From an uncultured Ruminococcus sp. (GTDB taxonomy: Bacteria > Bacillota > Clostridia > Oscillospirales > Acutalibacteraceae): a stretch of DNA of 64,000 bases. How positions within the stretch are numbered: the first letter of the stretch is position 1; every line of letters starts with the position of its first letter. This document shows, one piece after another, positions 1-8,274 of the stretch. The notes under the pieces are model-generated. The model was not told the DNA's origin. It was given only the letters and a program-made list of their open reading frames with translations, and ran no database searches. Both the position numbers and the translations under genes were made by a program. The DNA is taken from contig CACYTI010000001.1 of assembly GCA_902777275.1 (NCBI GenBank), positions 124,001 through 188,000 on the forward strand, given 5' to 3'.

Positions 1-831
1 ACCACAGCGCCGCCCACAACAGCCGCGACGCCTACAACGGTTCCAAGCGTAAAGTTAGCGAATGTGACTGGCAAGCCTCTTGCCGAAGCCAAGAAATCGC
101 TTGAGGCTCAGGGCATGACCGTTTCCGTGGTTGAGGAAGAAAGCGAAGCCGTTGAAAAGGGCAGGGTCATCCGCCAGAGCATAAGCGCCAATGAAACCGT
201 TCAGAAGGGCACTCCCGTGACGCTTTATGTGTCGAAAGGAACCTCAAAAAACACCAAGCCTTACGACCAAAAGATTGTTGTCACCGCAGCCGCGGGCAGC
301 TCTTACGGCACCCTGACGCTTTATGAGTGGGAAAACGGCGGCTGGGTCAACAAATTCAGCTGCGACGCCACTGTCGGCGCAGACGGAATAAGCTCCGATA
401 ACAGCGAGAGCAACACCTGTACACCTTACGGAGAATTTCCTTTGGGCGTCGTGCTTTCCGCATCTTCACCGAACACAGGAATGGTCGTACATAATGTAAC
501 AAGTGCGACCGTCGTTTGCGACGACGTAAATTCGGGCTACTACAACCAAATCGGCACGCAGGCTCAATTCGGCAACGCACACACCGACCCGATCGGCAAA
601 AAGCTCACGAACGGTCAAAACAACTCTCTTATATTTATAGAACACAACGGCAACGGCTTCAGCTCAGACAAAGTAAGAAGAGACAACAGCTCGGTCATCA
701 CAATCTGCGGCTGTTACGCAAGCCTCAGTCCAACAGGCGGCTGCATTGACATATCGGCGTCAAACATGGATCAGCTTCTCAGATTACTCACCGCCGCTAA
801 AAATCCGTATATCATTACAGAGGTCAAATAA
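1..831 (+). CDS. PASTA-domain L,D-transpeptidase-like protein, 5' truncated
   Basis: The reading frame is open from base 1, so the N-terminus lies outside the window; the GTG at 64 is internal. A Thr/Pro/Ala linker leads into a PASTA domain (about residues 17-80 counted from base 1; motif QKGTPVTLYVSKG), then a divergent YkuD-type catalytic domain. The presumed catalytic Cys lies in SPTGGCIDIS about 28 residues from the end, with a His in IEHNGNG 33 residues before it. The usual SHGC motif is replaced by TGGC. The PASTA domain closely matches that of the protein at 1737-3017, so the missing N-terminus is probably a zinc ribbon plus membrane segment (inference). Expected role: peptidoglycan cross-linking outside the membrane. 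Its stop overlaps the next start (TAATG), indicating translational coupling. Confidence 0.8.
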   Translation, partial: TTAPPTTAATPTTVPSVKLANVTGKPLAEAKKSLEAQGMTVSVVEEESEAVEKGRVIRQSISANETVQKGTPVTLYVSKGTSKNTKPYDQKIVVTAAAGSSYGTLTLYEWENGGWVNKFSCDATVGADGISSDNSESNTCTPYGEFPLGVVLSASSPNTGMVVHNVTSATVVCDDVNSGYYNQIGTQAQFGNAHTDPIGKKLTNGQNNSLIFIEHNGNGFSSDKVRRDNSSVITICGCYASLSPTGGCIDISASNMDQLLRLLTAAKNPYIITEVK

Positions 832-1727
832 TGAAAATAAACACCGCAAAGCTGATCGGAATATTGATCGGCGTAATTGCAGCAGCGCTGTTGGCGAGCA
901 GTATCGTGATTTTCACCGTTTCGCGGTGCAGCTCGTCCGGCAGCAACGATAAATCCACCGCAGACTCCTCACCGTCTGCCGCCACTCTCTCCGAGCCCCC
1001 GGGCGCCGCAAATACCGTTTCAACCTCAAAGCCCGCAGCAAGCACGGGCAGTACTTCCTCAACCAAAAGCAGCGGCGCCGCAGACGCAACAGGCACTTCC
1101 TCCTATCCCTCCGACGCCTCCGAACCGACCGTCCCCGACGAGCTTTCGGCTCTGCTTGAGCAGAGCGGTTATTCTGCGGAAAGTATTCAGGGCTCCGGTC
1201 AGCTCATAGTTGTAAATGCCTCGGGCACCTCCGCCGAAATAAGCTTCTTTGAAAAGAGCGCGGAGGGTTGGAAGCGCGATGATTCTCTCACCTGCGCCGG
1301 CTATGTCGGCGTTGAAGGCACAGTGGATAATATGTCGGAGCAGATCAGCGGAACACCGAAGGGACTTTATTCAATCGGCAGCGCATTCTATCAGGACTCC
1401 GCTCCCGACACGGGGCTCGACTCCTTCGCCATCACCGGTGACACCTACTGGATCGACGACCCCGATTCCGAATATTACAATCAAAAGGTAGTCGGCGAGG
1501 AAAACCGCGACTGGAACAGCGCCGAGCACATGAGCGAGATCCCCTCATACCGCTACGGCTTTGTGATCAACTACAATATGCCTGCCGAATATAACAAGGG
1601 CTCGGCGATATTCTTCCACATCGGCTACTCACCCACTCAGGGCTGTGTGGCAGCGTCTGAGGATATGGTGTTGGCATATCTCGGAAAGCTCAGCGCGGCT
1701 CAAAGCCCCCACATACTGATTATTTAG
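831..1727 (+). CDS. Membrane-anchored L,D-transpeptidase-like protein
   Basis: 298 residues. An N-terminal membrane anchor (about residues 7-30, rich in Ile/Ala) is followed by a long Ser/Thr/Ala linker to about residue 100 and a C-terminal YkuD-like domain. Conserved features are FFHIGYSPTQGC, with His263 and the probable nucleophile Cys272, and a closing PHILII strand. It belongs to the divergent subgroup with PTxGC rather than SHGC. The start overlaps the upstream stop by one base and AGAGG lies at 819-823. With its neighbours it forms a run of envelope genes. Transpeptidase activity is inferred from the conserved His and Cys; a carboxypeptidase or inactive relative is possible. Confidence 0.78.
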   Translation: MKINTAKLIGILIGVIAAALLASSIVIFTVSRCSSSGSNDKSTADSSPSAATLSEPPGAANTVSTSKPAASTGSTSSTKSSGAADATGTSSYPSDASEPTVPDELSALLEQSGYSAESIQGSGQLIVVNASGTSAEISFFEKSAEGWKRDDSLTCAGYVGVEGTVDNMSEQISGTPKGLYSIGSAFYQDSAPDTGLDSFAITGDTYWIDDPDSEYYNQKVVGEENRDWNSAEHMSEIPSYRYGFVINYNMPAEYNKGSAIFFHIGYSPTQGCVAASEDMVLAYLGKLSAAQSPHILII

Positions 1728-1736
1728 GAGACAACC

Positions 1737-3017
1737 ATGCGATGTCCTAACTGCATGAAAGAAATCACCAATAATTCAAAGTTCTGCCCCTTTTGCGGGA
1801 GCAAGCTCAACCGCGAAGCTCCTCCGAACCAGCAGCCTTTGAACGATAAAAACACAGATAACTCCTCTGAGGAAGAGTACTTATCCCGCGCGCGGAGCAA
1901 CGACGATAGCAACAAAACAATGTTCGCCAACAGCGAATACAGCGATAATTACGTTTCAGATTCCCGAAGCTCTGATGAAACCCGCCGGGATGACCGTTCA
2001 GACGGCACTCCGCGCAGCTCTTGGAGAGATTATCAGCAGCTTCCCCCACCCGAGCTCAAGCCGAAAAAGGATAACTCCGGCTTGATCGCGGTGCTTATTA
2101 TTCTCACCGCTCTTATAATTATCGCCCTGGGCGTTTTGGCATACATAATCATCAGCTCCGATTTCAAGGACAGATCCTCTGTGGCATCTCACTCCGAAAC
2201 CGTGACGCCCACTGAAACCATTGCCATTACGGTTTCTCCCGTAACCATAGAGCCGTCCGTCACGACCGAACCGCCCACCACCGAAGATTTAAATGTTAAA
2301 TTAGCCGACGTAACGGGCAAGCCCCGTACCGAGGCAATCAGAGCGCTTGAAGCGCAGGGAATGGTTGTTTCGACGGTTGAGGAAGAAAGCGAAACCGTTC
2401 CCAAGGGAACAGTGATACGTCAAAGCATCAGCGGAAACCAAAACGTTCAGAAGGGCACGCCCATAACGCTCTACGTGTCAATCGGCTCACTCAAACCGTC
2501 CGAGTCTGTAACCGCGCCCTCAACAAAACCGACTGTACCAAAAACAACAAGTCCGACCGCATCCAAAACAACGGCTGCCGACGCGACTTATTTTACCGAC
2601 GCCTCGGCAAGCTCCGTTCTGCCGGATCAATCGAGCCATAATTACAAGGCGAGCAACGTATTATCCGACAATTCCTCGTGCTGGAGCGAAAACGCTTCCG
2701 GCGACGGTATTGGCGAGTGGATCAAGCTCAGTCTGCCGGGAAAGCAAAAAATCCACAGTCTGCGCATAATCAACGGATATGCGGGAACCGAAAAACAGTA
2801 TACAAATAACGGCAAAATCAAAAAGCTGAAGGTTGAATTTTCAAACGGACAGTCGGCAACGGCGGAATTGAAGGTATTGTCCGCCTCCAAAAGAAAAAGC
2901 ATTCAGGTTTTGACCTTCAGCTCTCCGGTCGTTACCGAATATGTCAAGCTCACCATTCTTGAGGTCGAGCCGGGAAAGTATCCGGATACCTGTCTTACAT
3001 ACGTAGCTCCGAATTAA
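1737..3017 (+). CDS. Zinc ribbon - TM - PASTA - discoidin-like membrane protein
   Basis: 426 residues. A zinc ribbon at the N-terminus (Cys3, Cys6, Cys17, Cys20) should be cytoplasmic. A charged linker leads to one membrane segment (about 115-140), then an extracellular Thr/Pro linker, a PASTA domain (about 188-250) and a C-terminal beta-sandwich (about 295-426). The last domain resembles the discoidin/NADase-type glycan-binding fold (CWSENASGDGIGEWIKL; conserved SLRIINGY). PASTA domains bind peptidoglycan stem peptides, so a wall-sensing or wall-anchoring role is likely. No kinase or transpeptidase domain is present. GGAG at 1727-1730 precedes the ATG. The paralogous PASTA in the first gene shows local duplication and domain shuffling. 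Confidence 0.75.
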   Translation: MRCPNCMKEITNNSKFCPFCGSKLNREAPPNQQPLNDKNTDNSSEEEYLSRARSNDDSNKTMFANSEYSDNYVSDSRSSDETRRDDRSDGTPRSSWRDYQQLPPPELKPKKDNSGLIAVLIILTALIIIALGVLAYIIISSDFKDRSSVASHSETVTPTETIAITVSPVTIEPSVTTEPPTTEDLNVKLADVTGKPRTEAIRALEAQGMVVSTVEEESETVPKGTVIRQSISGNQNVQKGTPITLYVSIGSLKPSESVTAPSTKPTVPKTTSPTASKTTAADATYFTDASASSVLPDQSSHNYKASNVLSDNSSCWSENASGDGIGEWIKLSLPGKQKIHSLRIINGYAGTEKQYTNNGKIKKLKVEFSNGQSATAELKVLSASKRKSIQVLTFSSPVVTEYVKLTILEVEPGKYPDTCLTYVAPN

Positions 3018-3041
3018 AACAAAAATTACGGGTATAATATA

Positions 3042-3962
3042 ATGAAAACAGCAGTAAAATCAATATGCCTTTCTTTGTTGATAATTATATTGGCGTCGTG
3101 CACTCCGGCAAAGGATGAGACAAATTCATCCATAGCATCGAAAAGCACAGCAAAGGCAAGCGCTCGCGATGAAGCAGCAATTACACCTTCGAAGGCTGCG
3201 CCGTCATCTTCCGCGTCTGCTCAGCCGCAGACCACGGAGATACCCCAAACCACCGCAGCGCCGTCAATCGACATCAATACCCTGCTTGACGGCAAAAGGT
3301 CGGACCCGGGCGACATCTACGACGCCTCAGGCTTTGTATCCGTGACAGACGTTATCCCCGACGCGATTTTGGATATCAGGTATAATTCAGAATATAATTT
3401 TATAGGAGACCGAGTGCGCGGCTATGAGGAGCCCGTGGCGCTGCTTTCAAAGGAAGCCGCTGCAGCGCTCAGGGAGGCAAGCGATATATTAAGGAAAAAG
3501 GGCTATCGTATCAAAATATTTGACGCTTACCGCCCTCAAACCGCCGTTGACCACTTTGTCGAATGGGCTGAGGACATCGGTGATACCCGGATGAAAAAGG
3601 ATTTTTACCCTGATTTGGATAAATCCGTTTTGTTTGATTACGGATATATCGCGCGGTATTCGGGACACAGCCGAGGATGTACGGTCGATATGACTTTGTT
3701 TGATATGAACACCGGCAAGGACGCCGATATGGGAGGACCCTTCGATTATTTCGGCGAGCTGTCACATCCCGATTATACGGGCGTCACCGAACAGCAGTAC
3801 AATAACCGTATGATCCTGCGCGACGCTATGCAAAGCTGCGGATTCAGTCCGTGCGGAACCGAGTGGTGGGATTTCAGACTGATCGACGAACCGTACCCGG
3901 ACACTTATTTTTCTTTCCCGGTGAGCATAGCTTCACTGACAAAGAGCGGCGCGGAAGGCTGA
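3042..3962 (+). CDS. VanX/DdpX-family D-Ala-D-Ala dipeptidase-like lipoprotein
   Basis: 306 residues, with a lipoprotein signal peptide (LASC, Cys20) and a Ser/Thr/Ala linker to about residue 85. The catalytic domain is M15D: DAYRP (Arg164), SGHSRGCTVDMTL (zinc ligands His209 and Asp216) and EWWDF (Glu274). In VanX the last motif is EWWH, whose His is the third zinc ligand; here it is Asp277. The protein may use Asp as ligand or have altered activity. Lipidation places it outside the membrane, unlike cytoplasmic VanX of resistance clusters, which suggests wall-peptide trimming. No vanHA or vanRS genes are nearby. The ribosome site is weak (ACGGG). Confidence 0.82.
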   Translation: MKTAVKSICLSLLIIILASCTPAKDETNSSIASKSTAKASARDEAAITPSKAAPSSSASAQPQTTEIPQTTAAPSIDINTLLDGKRSDPGDIYDASGFVSVTDVIPDAILDIRYNSEYNFIGDRVRGYEEPVALLSKEAAAALREASDILRKKGYRIKIFDAYRPQTAVDHFVEWAEDIGDTRMKKDFYPDLDKSVLFDYGYIARYSGHSRGCTVDMTLFDMNTGKDADMGGPFDYFGELSHPDYTGVTEQQYNNRMILRDAMQSCGFSPCGTEWWDFRLIDEPYPDTYFSFPVSIASLTKSGAEG

Positions 3963-4025
3963 ACTGCTTGCGGCGGACGCATATTGAATACTAAAATCCA
4001 ATCTTATCGAAAAACAGGTGAAAAT

Positions 4026-4361
4026 ATGAAATGCGTAAATTGCATGAAGGATTACACGAAGAGCAGAGCAAAATTCTGCCCTTACTGCGGCGCGCCCTAC
4101 CTCATTGACAAGCCTGAACGGAAGGACGAAGCTGTTTCCGAAACATCCTATATAAAGGAAAGCCCTTTTTCGCGCGAACCCGAGTGGAGCGAGGAAGACG
4201 CTTGGAAGGATTACGATTGGTATGCGGAAGAGCTTGAAGAGAAAGCCGAGGAAGCGGAGATAAAGCGAATGAACAAGCGCTTTATAATAGCCGAAAGCAT
4301 ATTGGCGGCGCTTGCGGCTGCCCTGACCGCAGCAATTCTTTATATCACTTTAGGACAATAA
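4026..4361 (+). CDS. Small zinc-ribbon protein with C-terminal membrane anchor
   Basis: 111 residues from the ATG at 4026; a TTG at 3984 is in frame but lacks a ribosome site. The N-terminus has CVNCMKDYT and CPYCG, a zinc ribbon like that at 1737. An acidic Glu/Asp/Trp-rich middle follows, then one C-terminal hydrophobic helix (about residues 87-109). Orientation is probably cytoplasmic ribbon, tail-anchored. Function is unknown; context suggests an accessory of the wall cluster. Confidence 0.65.
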   Translation: MKCVNCMKDYTKSRAKFCPYCGAPYLIDKPERKDEAVSETSYIKESPFSREPEWSEEDAWKDYDWYAEELEEKAEEAEIKRMNKRFIIAESILAALAAALTAAILYITLGQ

Positions 4362-4462
4362 AGCAAAAATTGCGTATTTTGGCAAAGTCACCGCCAAAAG
4401 CAAAAAACTTTTCGTGCAAAAGAATGAACTTTTATTTTTCGATAACATTTTTAAATTTATGA

Positions 4463-4492
4463 TTGACAGAATACATCATAATATACTATAAT
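4463..4492 (+). promoter_or_regulatory. Sigma-A promoter for the FN3/L,D-transpeptidase gene
   Basis: TTGACA at 4463-4468 and TATAAT at 4487-4492 with an 18-base spacer, in AT-rich DNA 38 bases before the start codon. Confidence 0.75.
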
Positions 4493-4530
4493 ATGTCTAA
4501 ATAAAAAGCTGTAAAAGGAGATTGTGTTTT

Positions 4531-5949
4531 ATGAAAAAGAGCAAAGTTGCTCTGGTTGCGCTTCTCGGCGCCGCAGTTGTAGTTTCGGGTATTTCCATTG
4601 TTGCATTTGCTGCCGCAGACGGAAATTCGGGAAAATCCTCACACACCGCTCAGCTTTCCGATAAATCTATGGCTGCATCTGTACGAACTCAATTGGAAAA
4701 ACCTCTCTCTCTTGGCAAAGGGGAGATAACCGAAATAAAAAAAACATCCGAAGACCCCAATCACATCGCATTAAGCTGGGCTCCTGTTGAAGGAGCTGTC
4801 GGATACAATGTATATATTTGTGACAGAAATGTATCCGATGACTATGAAAAGGTAGCCGATGTTAAGCAGCCCTCAGTTGATATCAATGATCTGAATGATA
4901 CAAGCCCCTACTGGATCAAGGTTTGCGCCTATATCAACGACGGCGGTTCATTGTACGAGTGTCCCCCGTCATTTATCAAGACCGCGACTCAGCCCGCCGA
5001 TATAACCGATTTGGACAGCACACACTCGGGCGAGGTTTTAGGCTTTAAATGGGTCGAAAACCCCCTCTGCACAGGCTATGACATTTACAGAGGCTCTTCA
5101 AACGACGACTACAACCTTGAGCTTTACAAATCAATCGACAAAAGCAACACGGAATTTGAAGATTCCGAGGTTACCGAAGGCGTTATTTATGAATATAAGA
5201 TTTGCCCCTACCTTGTTGTTGATGATGTAAAGTATTCCGCCGCAGGCAAAACCATTTACTTAATGAGCGGACTCGGTTCTCCCGACGACTTCATCTCAAT
5301 AAAAACCGACAACGGCGTAATTTTAAGCTGGAAGGGCAGAAGACAGGCTGACGGCTACAACATCTATCTTGCCAAGGGCGACAGCGGCAGCTATGATTTG
5401 ATCGATTCGACCGCATCGACCACTTATTCGGTCGATAACATGGAGGTCGGCGTAAACTATTCCTTCCGCGTACAGCCGTACAGCGCTATCAAGGATATAA
5501 CCGCTTACGGTACATGGAGCACCTACAACATTAACTACGACGGTTCAAAGCCGGGCGCGGGCGGTGCGATCAACAGCGACGGCACATACATAGAAATCAG
5601 CATTGACAAGCAGCACCTCTGGTTCTATCTTGACGGCAAGCTGTATCTCGAAACCGATGTTGTTACCGGTAATGATGTTGACGGATACCGCACTCCGACC
5701 GGAAACTTCTCCATTCTTGAGCACGACCAAGGCGCTAATCTTGTGGGCGACGATTATTCCACATATGTTAACTACTGGATGTGCTTCCTCGGCGGCGGAT
5801 TCGGAATCCACGACGCCGACTGGCGCTCAAGCTTCGGCGGAGAAATCTACAAGGGCAACGGCTCGCACGGCTGCGTAAATACTCCTTATGACAAGGTCAA
5901 GGAAATATTCGAGCACACCGAGATCGGAACTCCCGTTTATATTTATTAA
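4531..5949 (+). CDS. Secreted L,D-transpeptidase with fibronectin type III-like repeats
   Basis: 472 residues from the ATG at 4531, with GGAG at 4517-4520; an upstream in-frame TTG at 4522 is rejected. Signal peptide or anchor (about 1-30), then three fibronectin type III-like modules (about 60-155, 156-250, 255-350; repeated G-Y-x-[IV]-Y patterns) and a canonical YkuD domain (about 355-472). The active site is GNGSHGCVN with nucleophile Cys448. IHD sits about 25 residues upstream. It should form 3-3 cross-links or attach proteins in peptidoglycan. Unlike the first two genes, its active-site motif is fully canonical. It has its own promoter and terminator. Confidence 0.88.
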   Translation: MKKSKVALVALLGAAVVVSGISIVAFAAADGNSGKSSHTAQLSDKSMAASVRTQLEKPLSLGKGEITEIKKTSEDPNHIALSWAPVEGAVGYNVYICDRNVSDDYEKVADVKQPSVDINDLNDTSPYWIKVCAYINDGGSLYECPPSFIKTATQPADITDLDSTHSGEVLGFKWVENPLCTGYDIYRGSSNDDYNLELYKSIDKSNTEFEDSEVTEGVIYEYKICPYLVVDDVKYSAAGKTIYLMSGLGSPDDFISIKTDNGVILSWKGRRQADGYNIYLAKGDSGSYDLIDSTASTTYSVDNMEVGVNYSFRVQPYSAIKDITAYGTWSTYNINYDGSKPGAGGAINSDGTYIEISIDKQHLWFYLDGKLYLETDVVTGNDVDGYRTPTGNFSILEHDQGANLVGDDYSTYVNYWMCFLGGGFGIHDADWRSSFGGEIYKGNGSHGCVNTPYDKVKEIFEHTEIGTPVYIY

Positions 5950-5958
5950 TCAAGCTTT

Positions 5959-5988
5959 AAAGGACGCGCATAAAAACGCGTCCTTTTT
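5959..5988 (+). terminator. Intrinsic terminator
   Basis: Stem GGACGCG/CGCGTCC followed by TTTTT, ten bases after the L,D-transpeptidase stop codon. Confidence 0.85.
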
Positions 5989-6091
5989 GTTTGCCCCGCC
6001 GCCGGTGTTGTTTTTTACGTGCGATATGCAGCGCACCGCACAATGCCCAAAAGTACCATATGCACCATATTATCATATGTTCTTAGGGTAG

Positions 6092-6391
6092 TTGCCATGA
6101 CGGGGCAGTCCGCGGTCGGCTGAGCCGACGGGCAGTTCGCGCTCCTTGCCATTGCATTTTGCAGAGGCTTGCGCCCGCGTTTTATGTTGATTAATATTTT
6201 CATTTCCTCGGGATTGTAGGCGCACCGTAGCCGGTCGGCAACCCTTTTGCCGCTTTGCGACATTTCCCCTGACAGGGGAATTTCCGCGTGTGCGCCCGTG
6301 CACCTACGTTTATTTTCCGTCCGCCCGTTGCCACGGACACAAAACGTTTGATTCAACGCCCCCGGGCGCACACATCGGTGCGCCTCTACGA
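6092..6391 (-). repeat. Dispersed intergenic repeat region (copy 1)
   Basis: The spacer 5990-6463 has no credible gene. On the minus strand, bases 6391 down to about 6285 match the plus-strand sequence at 26772-26890: both contain GTGTGCGCCCGGG, TGAATCA and ACGTTTTGT in the same order, with about 85% identity over the first 55 bases. The part at 6092-6125 carries TTGCCATGACGGGGCAGTCC, which resembles the ends of the element at 23316-23512. A strong palindrome (CCCCTGACAGGGG) lies near 6263. Probably several diverged, mobile-derived pieces. Confidence 0.55.
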
Positions 6392-6463
6392 CTTTTCTGA
6401 TAACGCTAAATTGTTACAAAAAGATTAACAAATCAGAATAACGTGATTACTTTAAATTTGCTG

Positions 6464-6492
6464 TTGAAACCTAAATAAAAATAGTGTATAAT
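6464..6492 (+). promoter_or_regulatory. Sigma-A promoter for gatCAB
   Basis: TTGAAA at 6464-6469 and TATAAT at 6487-6492, 17-base spacer, 37 bases before gatC. Confidence 0.75.
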
Positions 6493-6529
6493 ATATAGAA
6501 ATGTTAATTTTACATCAGAAGGTGAAAAT

Positions 6530-6808
6530 ATGGTAACAAGAGAAGATGTTGAAAACATCGCTTTGCTTTCCAAGCTTTTTGTCCCGGAAAACGAGCTGGA
6601 CAGCCTTACAGCGTCGATGCAGGAGATAATTGACTTTGCCGACGCAATAAACAACGCTCCTTCGAGCGAGGACGGCTTTGACAATATAAACAACCTGTCA
6701 AACGTATTCCGCGAGGACGAGGTCGTGCCGTCTTATCCCGTTTCGGAAATTCTTAAAAACGCGCCCGAACAGGCGGAGGACCATTTTTTGGTCAGAAACA
6801 GAGAATGA
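6530..6808 (+). CDS. gatC: Asp-tRNA(Asn)/Glu-tRNA(Gln) amidotransferase subunit GatC
   Basis: 92 residues, the usual GatC length. It begins VTREDVENIALLSKL and contains the linker motif that threads between GatA and GatB (DGFDNINNLSNVFREDEV). The ATG follows GAAGGTGAA. It stabilises the GatCAB complex that converts misacylated Glu-tRNA(Gln) or Asp-tRNA(Asn). Its TGA overlaps the first possible gatA ATG. Confidence 0.93.
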   Translation: MVTREDVENIALLSKLFVPENELDSLTASMQEIIDFADAINNAPSSEDGFDNINNLSNVFREDEVVPSYPVSEILKNAPEQAEDHFLVRNRE

Positions 6809-6816
6809 GGTGCGCT

Positions 6817-8274
6817 ATGGGTTATATCGCTAAAATACACAATATGCTCGCGCAAAAGGAGATTTCCTGCGCCGAGCTTACAAAAGAATATCTCAACCGC
6901 ATTGAAAGCGACAACGCCGCATTGAAAGCTTATGTCTGCGTCACCGCCGACGAAGCGCTCAAAACAGCCGAGGCTGTCGATAAAAAAATCGCGGCGGGCG
7001 AGGAAATCGGTCTGCTTGAGGGCGTTCCGATGTCGCTGAAGGACAATATGTCCACAAAGGGAATCAGCACCACCTGCTGCTCAAAGATACTCACGGGCTA
7101 CAAGCCGATTTACGACGCGACCGTATGGGAGCTTTTAAAGGCTCAAAACGCCGTTATGCTGGGCAAAACCAACATGGACGAGTTCGCGATGGGCTCCTCC
7201 TGCGAGACCTCATACTACGGCGGCGCAGCCAACCCCTTCAACACAAATCACGTATCGGGCGGCAGCTCGGGCGGCGCGGCGAGCGCTGTCAGCGGAAACC
7301 TTGCGGCTTACAGCTTAGGCTCCGACACGGGCGGCTCTATACGTCAGCCCGCGTCCTTCTGCGGAGTCGTCGGACTTAAACCCACCTACGGCGCTGTGTC
7401 CCGTTACGGTCTTATCGCCTACGCAAGCTCGCTCGACCAGATAGGTCCCGTCGCGAAAACCGTTGAGGACGCCGCCATTGTCTTTGACGCTATTTCAAAA
7501 CCCGACAAACGCGATTCCACCTGTCTCGGCGCAAAGGGCGGAGATACCTTCTCTCAGTTAGGAAACGACATAAAGGGAATGAAAATCGGCATAGCGCGCG
7601 AATACCTTGACGGAGTGCGCGACGACGTTAAAGAAGCTGTTTTGGCTGCGTCTGAGGTTTATAAGAGCTTGGGCGCCGAGATAGTTTACTTCGACCTGCC
7701 CGTTATCAAATACGCCCTTCCCGTTTACTATATCATAGCCTGCGCCGAGGCGTCGTCAAACCTCGGTCGCTACGACGGTATCCGATACGGCTACAAGACC
7801 GAGCACTACAACGGCACCCACGACATGATCTGCCGCACTCGCAGCGAGGGCTTCGGCGAGGAGGTAAAGCGCAGGATACTGCTCGGCACATACGTGCTCT
7901 CGGCGGGCTACTACGACGCATATTATAAAAAGGCTACCGACCTGCGCGGAACGATAATCCGCGCCTTCAACGACGCTTTCGCAAGCTGCGACGTCATTTT
8001 AGCGCCCACCGTGCCGATGACCGCATTTGAAAAGGGTCACGCCGTTTCCGACCCGATAGAAACATATCTCACCGACATCTGCACCGTCCCCGTCAACATC
8101 GCGGGTCTGCCCGGCGTTTCGGTTCCCTGCGGCTTCAACTCAAAGGGAATGCCCATCGGAATGCAGCTTATCGGCAGGAGCTTTGGCGAAGCGCAGATTC
8201 TCAACGCCGCTTATCACTATCAGCAGGCGGCTCCCGAAAACTTCAAGGATACAAAGTGGGGTGTTAAGCTGTGA
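6817..8274 (+). CDS. gatA: Aspartyl/glutamyl-tRNA amidotransferase subunit GatA
   Basis: Amidase-signature protein of about 485 residues. The catalytic Ser-cisSer-Lys triad is visible: Lys in PMSLKDN, and the Ser-rich loop GGSSGGAASAVSG followed by GSDTGGSIRQPA. It releases ammonia from glutamine for GatB. The ATG at 6817, giving MGYIAKIHNM, has GAGGTG just upstream; the ATG at 6805 would add four residues and overlap gatC by four bases. Both are possible. Confidence 0.95.
   Translation: MGYIAKIHNMLAQKEISCAELTKEYLNRIESDNAALKAYVCVTADEALKTAEAVDKKIAAGEEIGLLEGVPMSLKDNMSTKGISTTCCSKILTGYKPIYDATVWELLKAQNAVMLGKTNMDEFAMGSSCETSYYGGAANPFNTNHVSGGSSGGAASAVSGNLAAYSLGSDTGGSIRQPASFCGVVGLKPTYGAVSRYGLIAYASSLDQIGPVAKTVEDAAIVFDAISKPDKRDSTCLGAKGGDTFSQLGNDIKGMKIGIAREYLDGVRDDVKEAVLAASEVYKSLGAEIVYFDLPVIKYALPVYYIIACAEASSNLGRYDGIRYGYKTEHYNGTHDMICRTRSEGFGEEVKRRILLGTYVLSAGYYDAYYKKATDLRGTIIRAFNDAFASCDVILAPTVPMTAFEKGHAVSDPIETYLTDICTVPVNIAGLPGVSVPCGFNSKGMPIGMQLIGRSFGEAQILNAAYHYQQAAPENFKDTKWGVKL

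Noticed and set aside
6015-6371. 118-residue minus-strand ORF in the repeat region
   Set aside because: Runs through the dispersed repeat and palindromes, with Arg/Ala-rich low-complexity translation and no ribosome site.
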